From: Larix sibirica
Taxonomy: Eukaryota; Streptophyta; Pinopsida; Pinales; Pinaceae
Assembly: GCA_004151065.3 (NCBI GenBank)
Contig: NWUY0300000794.1
Location: 18,502-43,520, forward strand
DNA length: 25,019 bases
Reading direction: 5' to 3'
Shown one piece after another: positions 1-10,505 of the stretch (position 1 is its first letter; each line of letters starts with the position of its first letter). The notes under the pieces were generated by a model that was not told the DNA's origin, made no database searches, and was given only the letters and a program-made list of their open reading frames with translations. A program made the position numbers and the translations under genes.

Positions 1-2060
1 ATGAAAAGGTTAGCAAGTACACTTTTCTAATAACTCAATGACCTACAATTAATTATCCCATTAGCCCTATTTTCACCGTGGTGTGACCATAATTAATCCC
101 TAATTGCATGTTATACCCATAAGACAAGATGCAATTCCTAAGTTTATTAGTGAGGTGAGGGTGATGCAGTGAATGTGATACTAGGGAGAAGGTGTTCACG
201 AATTAACCATGATAAAAATGTGAGTGCTAGGTCCACCCCTTAACTTCATGAGCTAGAGGTTATAGATTTTTCTCCCAAATGTGTGCCTTTGAACGTAGAA
301 GGGAGCATTTTTTCTTGAGTTACCCTTTCCTTGTGCCTCTTTTTTTTGCAATCCTTTTTTTATATCATTTATTAGCCTTTTTTGGCTTAGTCCCTTTGCT
401 TTAGATTTGGCTTTGATAACCTGGACATAGGAAACCCGACTTTTCTGCAAGGGAGCATTGCTCGCCTATATGACATTCATAATTTAGTTACATCAATCTT
501 AGAGTAATTTAACTCTTTTACTTTGATTTAGGCATTCATACACAATAATAGTATTAAGACCTTAGACCATATATGATAAGTCAACTACAAAAAGTGAACA
601 TGATTATAATGAATTAAATATACAATAGAACAACATGACATGGAAAATGAATAGGTAAAAAGTGTGAATTGACATGAAATGACTATTACACCTTTCTAAA
701 TCCTTAGGGATACACCTGACTCACAAGACGATACGCTTATTTAAAGGAAATTATGACCACAACATTGACCTCTTATGGTCATTTCCCACATAAAAGAAGG
801 CAATCCCAATGGGTCAACATGTATGGCATGTTCCACAACACTAACATCAATTTCAAAAGGCCCCAACAGTCTCTGGCACAAGGCTGGTGATCTAGAAAGC
901 TGGAAGTGTCTTTAGAAAATATACATGGGAAAATAGTATATATCTCATTTGTGGAACTGATAGATGCAATAAAAATCATAAAGGAATCGATCATCAAATC
1001 ACCCATAAATGTCAAGGGGTGACTTGTACCACCCTTCATCTAGGTGTGGAAGGAGTGGGGGGGTTCTCTTAGGCCTCGATGGAGATATATAAATAATATA
1101 TTCATGAAGAAAAGGAGTCACAATGAACAATCAAGTAGAATTGTATGCTTGTTCAAGGGAACATAATTCCTTGAGAAACATCAAATCAAGAATGTTATGA
1201 TATTTAATGACTTGCTCTATGTTATAAAACAAGTGAGGAAAAAGGTACTAAGGGAAGGAGCAATGCAATGCAGAATGTTTGAAATAATTTATTGGAATCT
1301 TAATAGCTTGGACAACATGAAGTTGTATCTACCCGGTGATTAAACAATAACACAGTTGATTGTCAAGCAAATGAAGCAATGTATTTGGACAAGGGGGTTC
1401 TACTAAAAAATGGGGACCCGCATGATAGGTTTTGGATCCCCCGGTGATTACGATGGTAAGCAATATTAAGGCTTCATTAATATTAATCCTCTTACATTGT
1501 GGCATTGATGGTAAGTGACACACTTGTCCCCTTATGAATAAGGCATGGCATGCAAGTCATATCACTTTTGAGTTATGCAAGGGAGCCTTTACACTTTTTC
1601 GTGCTTTGGGACCCCTCAAACCCTTGCTTCTTGTTCCTAGTATGTGTTTCTTGATGACCCTCAAACGCAATTACAGTCTCAAAGGTGGGATATTTCATAT
1701 TTGAATTGCAATGTTTGATGATGGTAACACTGGAGCATAGTGGTTTCAAGTGTAGAACATAAGTCTTTGGACAATGAAGGTGGCATCCTTGCATTTTCCT
1801 AAGATTGACAGATGTAAGAGTTCATGTCTTATTTCGCTTGGTTTCTTGGATTCTCAATCTCATAAACTATAGGCTTTTATCCCTTTATATATCTAAGGGA
1901 ATTTAAATTCTATGCTTGCATGTAGTGGATGAAAATTCTCTTCTTTCAGGTTTAGAATTGCTTTCCTAAGAACTCTCTTAGCCTCATCTGGCTTTGGTTT
2001 GAGGTGCTCTTAGACCAAGGATATTACATATGGCCCTTTTCTCTTTAATTGTCTTTTAGA
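1..2060. other. No recognisable gene; AT-rich non-coding DNA
   Basis: I find no conserved domain, RNA gene or clear repeat pair here. Short open frames exist on the - strand, for example at 779-1039 and 1573-1794, but they match no family I know. A weak primer-site-like string around 2018-2036 (GGATATTACATATGG) lies just before the gag-like frame at 2061. The stretch could therefore hold the eroded 5' LTR and leader of an old LTR element, but no second LTR copy is visible in the window to confirm that. Confidence 0.4.
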
Positions 2061-2285
2061 ATGTCCAACCCCTCTAATTCGAATTCAACTAGTGGAGAGG
2101 TGACAAGGGAAATGAAGAAGATATTGAGGAGAATGAATGGATAGTTGGAAGGTATGCAACATGCTATCAAATATCTCAGTGTTCATCTAGATAAATAGGA
2201 GGTTAAGCGAGAAGAAATGGAGACTAATCTGAAGGAACATAACAATAAATATGGCAAATTGACTGGTGATAATGAAATGCTATAA
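2061..2285 (+). pseudogene. Possible gag N-terminus of an LTR retroelement, broken
   Basis: From ATG 2061 a 75-codon frame runs to TAA at 2285 with two internal TAG codons. The peptide starts MSNPSNSNSTSGE. It then becomes a charged, helix-prone Lys/Glu/Met segment (EMKKILRRMN, KREEMETNLKEHNNK) of the kind seen at the start of many plant Ty3/gypsy gag proteins. No capsid core or zinc knuckle follows; the downstream sequence is non-coding. The gag assignment rests on composition and on a weak primer-site-like sequence just upstream, so it is tentative. An unrelated coiled-coil fragment is possible. Confidence 0.3.
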
Positions 2286-2578
2286 CATTATTCTAGGATT
2301 TGCTTGTGGCTCTCAGCCTATTGCTGGTCACACAATTATTTCCACTAGTTCAATTAGGTGCAGACAAATTGAAGAGGAAATTGTTCAATAGATTGACGTG
2401 GCCTATGGTTGAGCAACCTCATCCATAAGTTGACGAAGGACCGAGCCATGTTGACCAATTCATGGAAGAATCCCACAATGGCCACTGATTTAGTTAAATC
2501 TATATTTTTATATGTATTTATTACACTTGTGTTTTGTTTCCAAACCAATATTTGAGGCAATATGGTTTCAAGTTTTGT

Positions 2579-2738
2579 AGAGAAGTAATTTATTAAGCTT
2601 TGTTTAAGTACGCTATGGAAGAATGTGTTTTTTTTGCTCAACTCATAGAAGCTTTTTTAGAGAAGTAATTTATTAAGCTTTGTTTAAGTACGCTGTGGAA
2701 GAATGTGTTTTTTTTGGTCAACTCATAGAAGCTTTTTT
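2579..2738. repeat. 80-bp direct tandem duplication, two copies
   Basis: Copies lie at 2579-2658 and 2659-2738 and abut exactly. Base by base they differ at two positions (CTATGG/CTGTGG and GCTCAA/GGTCAA). Each copy ends in a run of T. The near identity implies a much younger event than the surrounding decayed retroelements. It is probably replication slippage or unequal exchange. No coding function is visible. Confidence 0.95.
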
Positions 2739-2915
2739 AATCAAATTTTGAAATACATGTATCTTATGGCTATTTGGTTTTCCACAAACCCTCAATACAA
2801 GTATATGCTCATTTATATCAAAAAAGAATTATGTACCACCATTGGTCCATTTAACTTTAGGTCTATTAAGCATTGAAATGGATAAAAAATAAATTGATAC
2901 ACAAATTTGTTGGTG

Positions 2916-2949
2916 CTTAAAATATCTTAAAATATCTTAAAATATCTTG
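2916..2949. repeat. Short tandem repeat, CTTAAAATAT x 3
   Basis: The 10-bp unit CTTAAAATAT begins at 2916, 2926 and 2936, followed by a partial fourth copy. It is a small AT-rich tandem repeat without associated coding sequence. Confidence 0.85.
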
Positions 2950-3000
2950 AGTTAAGATGGATCTACATTGGTGTGCATATAATGGGTTTATGATCAATTT

Positions 3001-3016
3001 GTGTGTGTGTGTGTGT
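3001..3016. repeat. GT dinucleotide microsatellite
   Basis: Eight uninterrupted GT units are followed directly by a G-rich run. This is an ordinary microsatellite and a potential length polymorphism. Confidence 0.9.
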
Positions 3017-3939
3017 TGGGGGGTGAGGGACAATGCTGAAATATTTATTGGGTTATTATTATTTTTTATTTTTTAAAATGTCATGTGTCAATCTAGCATT
3101 AGGCATGAACATTGCACATCTACCTCGTCTTAGGTTGTAGAATGTGCCTCTCGACCCAATCAACAAAATGAAAGTAATGGATGTAAAATGCATCACAAAA
3201 ATCTAAATATACTAAGAAACACATAGAAATCCAGTGATCATGAATATGTTATAATGTTGCCGAGGTTTCTAGGAAATGGAGTTCAACTACCGTAAGAATG
3301 TAAATGCTTTTGTAGGCATGTATAAGAATGCCGATCAAAAGGGAAAGAGCCAAATACAATATGTGATATGAAATGGGGATATGCTTCCAAAGTTAACACA
3401 ACTACAATACAAATATGAGTTTAATTAACCATACATGTTGTTTTAATGATATCATCACTAATAGGGAAAAATATGGCGAATGCATTGAGGAGCAATTGTT
3501 CGTCTGAACATTTGAAAATTCAACTATACCAGGCCCAATTTACATGTATTTGTGCTCAAATTCAACAGATTCCTTATTTTCCAAACCTCAATCTATTGGT
3601 TTTCATCCCCATAAACAATGCCTCACTAAAGCTTCTGCATATGCTTGTAACCAATGAATTGAAGTTGCGTTTGGAGGTCGAGTTTACTAAGGGTTGTTTG
3701 GAGGACATGTTTGTTGAGTGATGAAGCTTCTTGAAGTTCTTAAATGGTATCCATGTTGGATGAGGAGGTGTTTTCATTGTTGATTAAATATTCTAATCCA
3801 TTTTACTTGAAGTTCCCACCATAGAAATGGTTGTCCAATTAGAGGGTAGAAGATATCTCAAAGCTAGACCTTCAACACATAGAACTAAGGGGAAAGGCCC
3901 ATATTCTGCATGAGCAATATTTAGTAGGAAAGTAGACAT

Positions 3940-4920
3940 GCATTTGGCCTAGCCATTGATCAATTCTTGAATGGATTACAGAGGACTAGGTGTTGAAGGT
4001 CGGTAAGTTTTTTTGTTTTGACTTGGGAAAAGGCTTCTTTCTATTTTTATTTAACAACAAGGAGGAGAGAGATCCAATCCTTGTTTTATGGGGTCTAAGG
4101 GTTTGTTCCTCTCTCATTGGACTCTAGATTTTGATATAGAAATGGAGATTTTTGTAGCCCCTATGTGAGTTAGGTTGTTGCATCTACCCATTTTCCTATA
4201 GGATGAATCCATCCTTAAAGATATTGGAGGAAAGATAGGTCATTTACCGACAAAGTTGATCCAAAAGGAGTCATATATTCATATGCCATAATTTGTGTAG
4301 AAATAGACTTGGAGAAAGGACTTCCCGAGGCGATAAATCTCAACAGAGCAAGATGGACCCATCTACAAGCTCTTGATTATGAGCTGATCCCATTTAAGTG
4401 AAATTTATGTCATGAATATGTACACTTTGCGAAGAAATGTCCAAGAGACCAAGAAAATGAGACTTCTCCAAAGCAAACTCAAATCCAAAACAATGAAGTA
4501 GAGAAAGATTCATTTAAGAAGGCTTCCAAAAGGCATGGGAATGAGAAGACCAAGGGATCACAGGATATTAAACACACTCAACTTGACCCTTCTACCATGA
4601 AAAAAATACAAGGCTCTTCAAGTTCCAAAGGAAGTAGAAAAGGAAGGGAATGAAATAGATACTTCGATGACCCCTACAATGGATCCAAGGACCACACCAA
4701 CAATGAATGAAGAACCATTTCAAGCATAAGAAATAATAAGAACCCTCGCATAAGAGGAAGTTGGATTAAATGAAAAGGAGGTAGAGGAAGAAATAGAGGA
4801 ATATGAAGAAGTAGAAAAAGACTCAGAGGACGTAGAGGAGGAGGAAGAGGAAGTAGAGGTGGCAATGGAAGAATTAAAGGCCCCTCTAACAACACCTCCA
4901 ATTCAGGAAGCACATTCACC
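3940..4920 (+). pseudogene. LINE-type ORF1 relic (DUF4283-like domain + CCHC knuckle)
   Basis: Plant L1-type LINEs encode an RNA-binding ORF1 protein with an N-terminal DUF4283 domain and a CCHC zinc knuckle. Here, from 4020, the translation gives LGKGFFLFLFNNKEERD. After a frameshift it gives GLFLSHWTLDFDIEME, VRLLHLPIFL and DESILKDIGGKIGHL, matching the order expected in DUF4283. After another frameshift, DYELIPFK is followed by a knuckle ending NLCHEYVHFAKKCP at about 4,395-4,448. The first knuckle cysteine is replaced by TGA. An acidic Glu-rich tail follows at about 4,750-4,915. Several stops and at least two frameshifts break the gene. No endonuclease or RT follows, so only ORF1 survives. 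Some plant gene families share DUF4283, but the decay favours a LINE relic. Confidence 0.7.
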
Positions 4921-6097
4921 AAAGACATGGTATTCGCTCTCGCTTTTGTTGAAATGTTGAAGAAAGATTCTCATTATTGTAAGTTCTCCAATCCCACTAG
5001 TGAGATCGTGTTTTTTTCATGTGTCAAATGCAACAAAGCCAACGTGCTAAGTTGGGTGAAAAAGTGTCAATGCAACAAAATTCCATTCTATGGGTTCAAG
5101 TCATAATGTTAGAGTATGCAAGAACATGTGCTACACAACATTATTTTCCATGCTGGAACAATGCATATTTGTTCACTATGATGTGTAACCTACATATATT
5201 ACTCTTATGAGCTATGCCAATTTTTGCAGAAACTCCCATACTTAGTTAGATTCACTATTCAACTTCTAATCTCAAATCCAAACTATCCTAAACTTCGTAA
5301 ACATATGATTTCATTCAAGATCAAATCTCTCTCACTTAGGAATTATTATCCCCAACAACTATGCTCTATTGTGTATTATTTCTTCACATGGAGAGATTTT
5401 CCATTTAACTTGATTTGATAAAGTTTCATCATTCTTTGTATGGTTCCCTTGTCTTTGCATTGTATAATTGTATCAATTTCTCACTATGCACCATCATCAA
5501 AAGCAAGTTCTTCAAGAAGTAGCATGACAAACTCCTTGTCATCTCCTAACATCGATGGCTTGTACAGCTTCACACACTCTGTATTGAACATTAGATAGAT
5601 TCCCATACATATTGGTAAATCTAACTTGAATGAGATATATCAAATATGTACAATGATTGTGGATGGGCCATATTTAAGTGAATTAAACTGTTAGTTCTCC
5701 TCATTGAAGCATTCATTCTAATAACATGTATAATAACATGTATGGGCTTTTTCTTCTAAGTGAAATTGGTGATTTTTACAATATTGATTGTGTTTAGACT
5801 TATGTTTATATTAACTCTTCTAATACAAGTTCTTAAACTTAATCTTAGACTTTATAGATGTGGTCAATGAACCTTATTATATAACCATGCGTTGCAACAA
5901 AATAGTCATTGCCTTGAGCATGTAACCAAGAATAAGTAATGGGTCTTTGGGCAAGAGTCGGAGGCATACATAAAATGGTGAAGCTTCTATTTCAGTATGT
6001 GTTATATCATTATGGTTCTGCCCCACTTATAAGGATTCTAGTATCCAAGTCTTTAGATGTCGATGATTGAAATTTTGCAATAATTAAACAATGGTGT
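4921..6097. other. No recognisable gene
   Basis: This AT-rich sequence follows the LINE-like relic. Frames at 5019-5210 and 5224-5418 are short and match no family I know, and their composition looks like random open sequence. I see no RT or endonuclease motif that would extend the upstream ORF1 into a full LINE. Confidence 0.4.
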
Positions 6098-6404
6098 GAT
6101 TTACTTATGCGGAAGCATAATAAAACTTACACATTAGAGTGTACATTGCCCCCTACAAAGATCACGAAATAGTAAAATTATTCTTTTAATTCCATTATAA
6201 TGTTGACACACATATTTATCTTAGGTGGCATTTACTTATTATGATGTATTATTTTAATAACTAAAACTTATATATTAGAATGTATAGGCCCCCTGCAAAG
6301 ATCACGGATAGTAAATTTTTTATTTCAATTCCGTTATAATATTGACACAAAAATATATCTTAGGTGGCATTTACTTATTATGCTGTATTATTTTAATAAC
6401 TAAA
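6098..6404. repeat. Tandem array, about 2.3 copies of a 130-139 bp unit
   Basis: Copy 1 is 6098-6227, copy 2 is 6228-6366 and a partial copy 3 is 6367-6404. Shared landmarks are TTTACTTATNNNG at the start, CCCCCTNCAAAGATCACG in the middle and ATNTATCTTAGGTGGCA at the end. Copies 2 and 3 are almost identical where they overlap, and copy 1 is more diverged. The unit length is in the range of plant satellite or subtelomeric repeats, but two copies do not make a satellite. It could equally be a minisatellite inside a retroelement LTR or UTR. Confidence 0.85.
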
Positions 6405-6517
6405 CCACTTCATAATGGAAATTTAGCGTGGGTCGTGTAGGTAAACCATGCTAACCAGTAAGGAAGAGGTTCATGTTTACTATAAAGGGAACTTATTTCA
6501 TATATCTTAGAAGCCCA

Positions 6518-6632
6518 TGAATGATGTTCAAATAGTGAAGATCAAATAGGAACTCAATGAATTGGAACCTAAAACCTAATGACTGATGTTCATATTGTGA
6601 AGATCAAATAGGAACTCAATGAATTGAAACCT
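6518..6632. repeat. Direct duplication of about 53 bp, period 62
   Basis: Copies at 6518-6570 and 6580-6632 share GTGAAGATCAAATAGGAACT and its flanks, with about five mismatches by eye, and are separated by 9 bp. They lie in the non-coding or eroded gag leader ahead of the copia relic. This is the third short local duplication in the left half of the window. Confidence 0.85.
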
Positions 6633-7143
6633 ATTGACTTTGATCATAGTGAGGGGTAAAATGGGAAGTTCACAAAGTTGAAGGTTAAAATGTTAAAGCT
6701 AAAGATTAATATGTTTAGCTAGATAAAGAATACATTAATTAATCTTAATGTGCAAGTTTTGTGAGAGGTGTATGATGTTTTAATCTTTATTTTTTTTCCT
6801 AGTGTAATATTCTCTCTCGTACTAGAAAACAATACACACTAGAACAATTATGCAAGTTAGACAAAGAACATTAATATCGTCTTACAAGTTGCGCCTCGGA
6901 TTTATGATGTTTTTACCTCTAGTTTTTCTATGTGCAATGCTATACTTTCCTTGAGAATGAAAAATATACACAAACAATTTTACGATTTTCTTGTTATTGA
7001 GTGAGAGAATTTAAAAAATATGAATAATCTTATCTCTAGTGAGAATGCACGCTTAGTAAAGGATAATCATTTTTAAAAACAACTTAGTTCTAAACTTCAC
7101 GATTCACAACAACCTAAGGAAAAATGAACATTTTAAAAAGGAG

Positions 7144-7485
7144 TTGCAACTATTGTGGAAGTCTAATAAAGATGAAAACCAAATGAACATGTTTAAAGGA
7201 GTTACAATCATGACAAGTCTAATGAAAATCAAAACCAAAATGAACATTTGCAACTATTGTGGCAAGTCTAATAGATATGAAAATCATCATTTCAAGCATG
7301 GGCGTGACTTGAAAATCAAAACAAATCCCCAAAAACATGACAACATAATACCTCTTCCTTTTGATGACACTTATGTTCCTTTGACTACTGATAACTCCAC
7401 AAATAATGGATGGATTATTAACTATGGCGTGTCTTATCACATACGCATGATGTTTCTTTCTCAAAGAGTTATGATAGAAGGTTGA
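7144..7485 (+). pseudogene. Copia gag knuckle and protease fragment
   Basis: A 113-codon open frame contains a gag zinc-knuckle remnant (CNYCGKSNRYENHH, about 7249-7290). The first two cysteines are kept but the spacing and the last Cys are lost. Further on is the retropepsin-like active-site region WIINYGVSYHI at 7411-7443. In copia the active site is an Asp-Ser/Thr-Gly triad after Trp-Ile. Here Asp has become Asn and Ser has become Tyr, so the enzyme is dead. The knuckle-coding segment is present as three degenerate tandem copies (starts near 7141, 7199 and 7248), of which only the last keeps a readable CX2C. Confidence 0.75.
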
Positions 7486-7810
7486 ACCACGATAAGAAAA
7501 ATTATTTTATGAATAATCATACACTAGATGTAATTGGGATTGGTGATATTATGGTTGAAAATGGTTAGATCACTAATGTTTATCATGTTCCTAGTCTTAG
7601 TGAAAATTATCTTTTCGTGCACCAAACAAGTAAACCAAGAAAAAAATTGAATATGGGCTTAACAAGTGCATGATTAAAGATATAAATTATGAATTTTTAG
7701 TTATGGAATCTAGCTTTCTCTAACATGACTCCAAATTGTACAAGTTTGACAAATTTAATGTTCCTTCTCTCGATTCCTGTGTGTTTACTATTGATGTTGA
7801 TGATGTTTGA

Positions 7811-8622
7811 AAACTATGGCATGATATATTTGGGCATCATGCTCCAATGTTTATCCACTTTTATTACCATGCATATAAGTGCACGTAACAGTTAAATTCT
7901 CTTCAAACATCATAGTGTAAGTTTGAAAGTAGAAAAGAAAGGAGAGCCGAACCACCATTACAATAGGTTCATACTAACCTTGTTGGACAAATGGAGAAAG
8001 CATGTCTCCGTAGCCTCAAAATATTTACTCAATTTCATTTACAATTTCTCTAGACTAATTTAGGTCGATTTTTTAAACTCCAAAGTTCAAGTGCTTGAGA
8101 AGTTTACATATTTCTAGGTTTTGACTGAAAACAGAGTGTTATGTTGTTAATACCACGAGGACTCATAACTGGAAAGAAAATAAGTATGAAATTTAAAAAC
8201 TTGTGTAGTTGAGAAGGTATTAGATGTGAGAATACTATTTTGTATATACCTCAACAAATGGGGTGGTTTAACATCAGAACAACACCATTATAAAGATGGC
8301 TTGTTGGATGCTCCATTTCAAAATCATGGAAAAAAATAGGCATAAATGGTAAAGCATGCATATTTTGATATGGCTCCCTACAAAAAAATATTCAAAACAC
8401 ATTAGTATTTTTGGTTGTGACACATTCACTCATGTTCGTGATGGGAAGCAAAAGAATTTACACCCTAAGATTCACAAATATATCACTCATGTGATCAAGA
8501 AAAGAGTGAAGTCATCATTCAAAGAGATGCACGTTTCAAAGAAAAAAATCCTTCTAATAAGCCTTCTCGCTCCACACCCATTTTTTAGGCATCTCTTCTG
8601 TTGTTCCTACTATTATTATTGA
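7811..8622 (+). pseudogene. Copia pre-integrase and integrase fragments
   Basis: The GAG-pre-integrase motif reads LWHDIFGHHAPMF at 7811-7849, with the zinc-binding histidines still visible. The end of the catalytic core appears as ENTILYIPQQMG near 8,227-8,262. The highly conserved post-core segment reads FGCDTFTHVRDGKQ from about 8,407, inside an 88-codon open frame (8356-8622). Integrase inserts the cDNA copy into the host chromosome. The catalytic Asp residues between 7.9 and 8.2 kb cannot be found and the region has several stops, so it is non-functional. Confidence 0.8.
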
Positions 8623-8915
8623 TATTCAAATGATGAGTCAAAATCTACCCCTACCGATGTTGATTTTTTTTTGTTGCAAGTGAAGTTAGGATGCATAAAA
8701 ATTCTCAAGAAGATGATGAAAGCAATGCTAGGACAAAAACAAATCCTAGTGTTAATCCACCAAGAAGAACATCCTAATCATTATGCAAATTAAGCACTTA
8801 TGGTAGGAGCTATGCATAATTGTGATCCAAAAACTTGTAAGAAGGAGGCTTGAGATTAGTAGGAACGAGAGAATCGCATACTAAATAAATAAAACTCCTT
8901 ACAAAGAATAAGACT

Positions 8916-9360
8916 TGGGAGTCGACCACTTTCCCTATTAGGAGGAATTTGGTTGGTTGTATATGGGTCTACAAGACCAACTTGACACTTAGAGGGGGAT
9001 TGAGAAGCATACGTAATCGCATGGGCTTAATCAATCTCTTTGACTTTGGTATGAGAAAAATGATAAATATATTTTGAGCCCAGGTTTTTGTATATAATAA
9101 TTTCAAATGATTTTAATATTTATATACAATACATTAATGGATAAATTTTGGTTGTTGTCTTGTATATTGACAACCTTATGATTATTCACAACAATCCTTC
9201 TTTGATTCATACTTCCAAATAAAGTGTGAAAAAATTGACATGACAAACATGGGTATTAATTTGCATCATTCTCTAGTTCAAGCTTCCAAATAAAGTTTGA
9301 AAAACAATTTTGAGATAATAGACTTGGGTATTAACCTACATTTCTTTCATAGCATGCTTG
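8916..9360 (+). pseudogene. Copia reverse transcriptase fragments (YIDN active site)
   Basis: The start of the copia RT domain is visible as VGCIWVYKTN at about 8,950-8,980, preceded by a recognisable Trp-Glu segment at 8916. The palm motif is ILVVVLYIDNLMII at about 9,142-9,183. The expected Tyr-Val-Asp-Asp has become Tyr-Ile-Asp-Asn at 9163-9174, which removes one catalytic metal-binding aspartate. Most of the fingers domain between these two pieces is missing. A 71-bp internal duplication follows (see the repeat at 9212). Confidence 0.85.
9212..9345 (+). repeat. Duplicated RT segment, period about 71 bp
   Basis: CTTCCAAATAAAGTNTGAAA begins at 9212 and again at 9283. Both copies then read a GACNTGGGTATTAANNTNCAT-like string that encodes the RT motif around Leu/Met-Gly-Ile-Asn-Leu-His. 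In intact copia RT this motif occurs once after YVDD. This is therefore a partial tandem duplication inside the dead gene, already diverged by roughly a quarter of its bases. Confidence 0.7.
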
Positions 9361-9552
9361 CTTAGCAAATGGGAAATAAAGTTTTCATATTTCAACCACA
9401 TTATGTGTTGAACTAGTAAAAAGGTTTAAGATAGAGGAATACAAACATACATCTTCTACTCAATATCTAAGTTGAGCGCCTATTTTGATGGTGAGAGAGT
9501 ATGGCAATGCCTTACATGAGGATTTGTGACAATGATAGAGTTTAGAGATTCC

Positions 9553-9660
9553 TTATATGAGCAATTGGTTGGAAGTTTTATTTAATTGACTCATGCTCAC
9601 TCTTTTTTTTATGTTGTCGACTTGGTTTATTGATCCAAGTAGGACTTAAGAATTCAATTG
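9553..9660 (+). pseudogene. Copia RNase H start
   Basis: The translation LYEQLVGSFI, stop, LTHAH is the signature of the RT-RNase H linker in copia elements, where Tyr-Arg-Gln-Leu-Val-Gly-Ser-Leu is near invariant. A TAA interrupts it. The preceding KLSAYFDGE stretch (about 9,465-9,500) fits the same region in another frame. RNase H breaks off near 9.65 kb without its catalytic centre, shortly before the LTR-like sequence at 9715. Confidence 0.8.
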
Positions 9661-9714
9661 GCATTAAATTTGTTGTTGTTTTGATTTGGTATTGGGTAGG
9701 TGACTAGATGAAAA

Positions 9715-10083
9715 TGTTGGGTTAATATTGAGCCTTGATTTGGTAAAATAGTAATTATATTAACTTCTGTTTGGTCATTAAGGGGTTTATCAGTGGTGGT
9801 TTACAAGCCCGTGGTATTGGGTAACCCATGGTATTATCATGTGATGAAGCCTACTTAGAGGCTTGAAGAATTCCATTGTAAAATGCCTCTTGTGGTTGGC
9901 GTTGGCCAGATTGGCTATGGCTTGGATGGATTGGCCATGGCTTGGTCGGATTTTCCAAGGGTAATAAAATATATCTTTTGGAGGCTAGTTTTCCTAGTAA
10001 AGGGTTTCAAGGACAATGATTTATATTTATGTGTTTGCTTTCTATTTGTTTTATTTATTGTACGATGATCGATTAATTTTAAT
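9715..10083 (+). repeat. 5' LTR of the small element
   Basis: It starts TGTTGGGTTAATATTGAGCC. The right end is placed just before the primer-site-like sequence at 10,085; a clean terminal CA is not visible, so it may be off by a few bases. It contains two tandem copies of GATTGGCNATGGCTTGG at about 9,910-9,946. The segment CCATTGTAAAATGCCTC (about 9,873) recurs in the second LTR near 10,531. Confidence 0.65.
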
Positions 10084-10143
10084 AAGGAATCAGAGTTATG
10101 TTTGGGTGGATAAATCTCTTTCAAAGCCCTAGATCATTTCCTA

Positions 10144-10401
10144 GTGAAAAAACATTTATGTGAAGCATTGGTAGAAAAAACACGTAGAGGATGGCAAATG
10201 GAGAAGTACTCAGTTAATGAGTGCTTGAATTGGTTCACTATATTCAGAGTAGATGCTTCAAGCATCACATGCTTGGGAATTATAAGCATTGTTTATGGAG
10301 TTGGATTTAATCACATATGTAAATGGGCATATGAATATAAGACCTATTTAGGCATGATTACCCCTGGTTTATTGGATCGCTTGTGTAAATTCTATACTTA
10401 G
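10144..10401 (+). pseudogene. Unrecognised 85-codon frame inside the small element
   Basis: An open frame from ATG 10,144 to TAG 10,401 lies between the primer site and the purine tract. It reads MKKHLCEALVEKTRRG at the start and has a Cys/Tyr/Gly-rich middle (SITCLGIISIVYGVGF). I do not recognise it as gag, protease or any host protein. It fills most of the internal region, so it might be a remnant of a coding sequence or simple chance. There is no Kozak-like context strong enough to favour translation. Confidence 0.3.
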
Positions 10402-10505
10402 ATGTGGGTGATAATTAAGGGGGAGAAAGTGGGGGCATGTTGTATTCTCAAATATCTGGTTATAAAATTTGAGGGGGGTGCGTGTTTATGCAAAATATGG
10501 GGGAA

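Larger units (their letters stand above)
2286..3939. other. Non-coding stretch with simple repeats
   Basis: Apart from the 80-bp duplication at 2579-2738 and the two simple repeats listed separately, I see no gene. A + strand frame at 3446-3721 (91 codons) has no recognisable domain and no family resemblance. The end of the stretch (from about 3,780) may contain the eroded 5' part of the LINE-like ORF1 that becomes recognisable near 3.94 kb. Confidence 0.4.
7100..9660 (+). mobile_element. Degenerate Ty1/copia retrotransposon body
   Basis: Copia elements encode gag, protease, integrase, RT and RNase H in that order. All five are recognisable here as fragments in the right order on the + strand: knuckle at 7.24 kb, protease at 7.41 kb, pre-integrase at 7.81 kb, integrase at 8.2-8.5 kb, RT at 8.9-9.35 kb and RNase H at 9.55 kb. 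Stops and frameshifts occur in every segment and about 1-1.5 kb is missing compared with a full copia body. No LTR pair clearly belonging to it is visible. The LTR at 9715 has its own partner at 10,506 and probably marks a separate insertion. Confidence 0.9.

Noticed and set aside
779-1039. 86-codon - strand frame, hydrophobic stretches and Cys residues
   Set aside because: It has a peptide-like look but no recognisable domain, no nearby supporting signals and no repeat partner. Listed only as unexplained.
3001-3016. GT run as a possible functional element
   Set aside because: A plain dinucleotide microsatellite with no associated gene; reported as a repeat only.
10083-10100. tRNA gene suggested by the AGGAATCAGAGTTATG string
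   Set aside because: It resembles only the tRNA-complementary primer site of an LTR element; no cloverleaf arms surround it.
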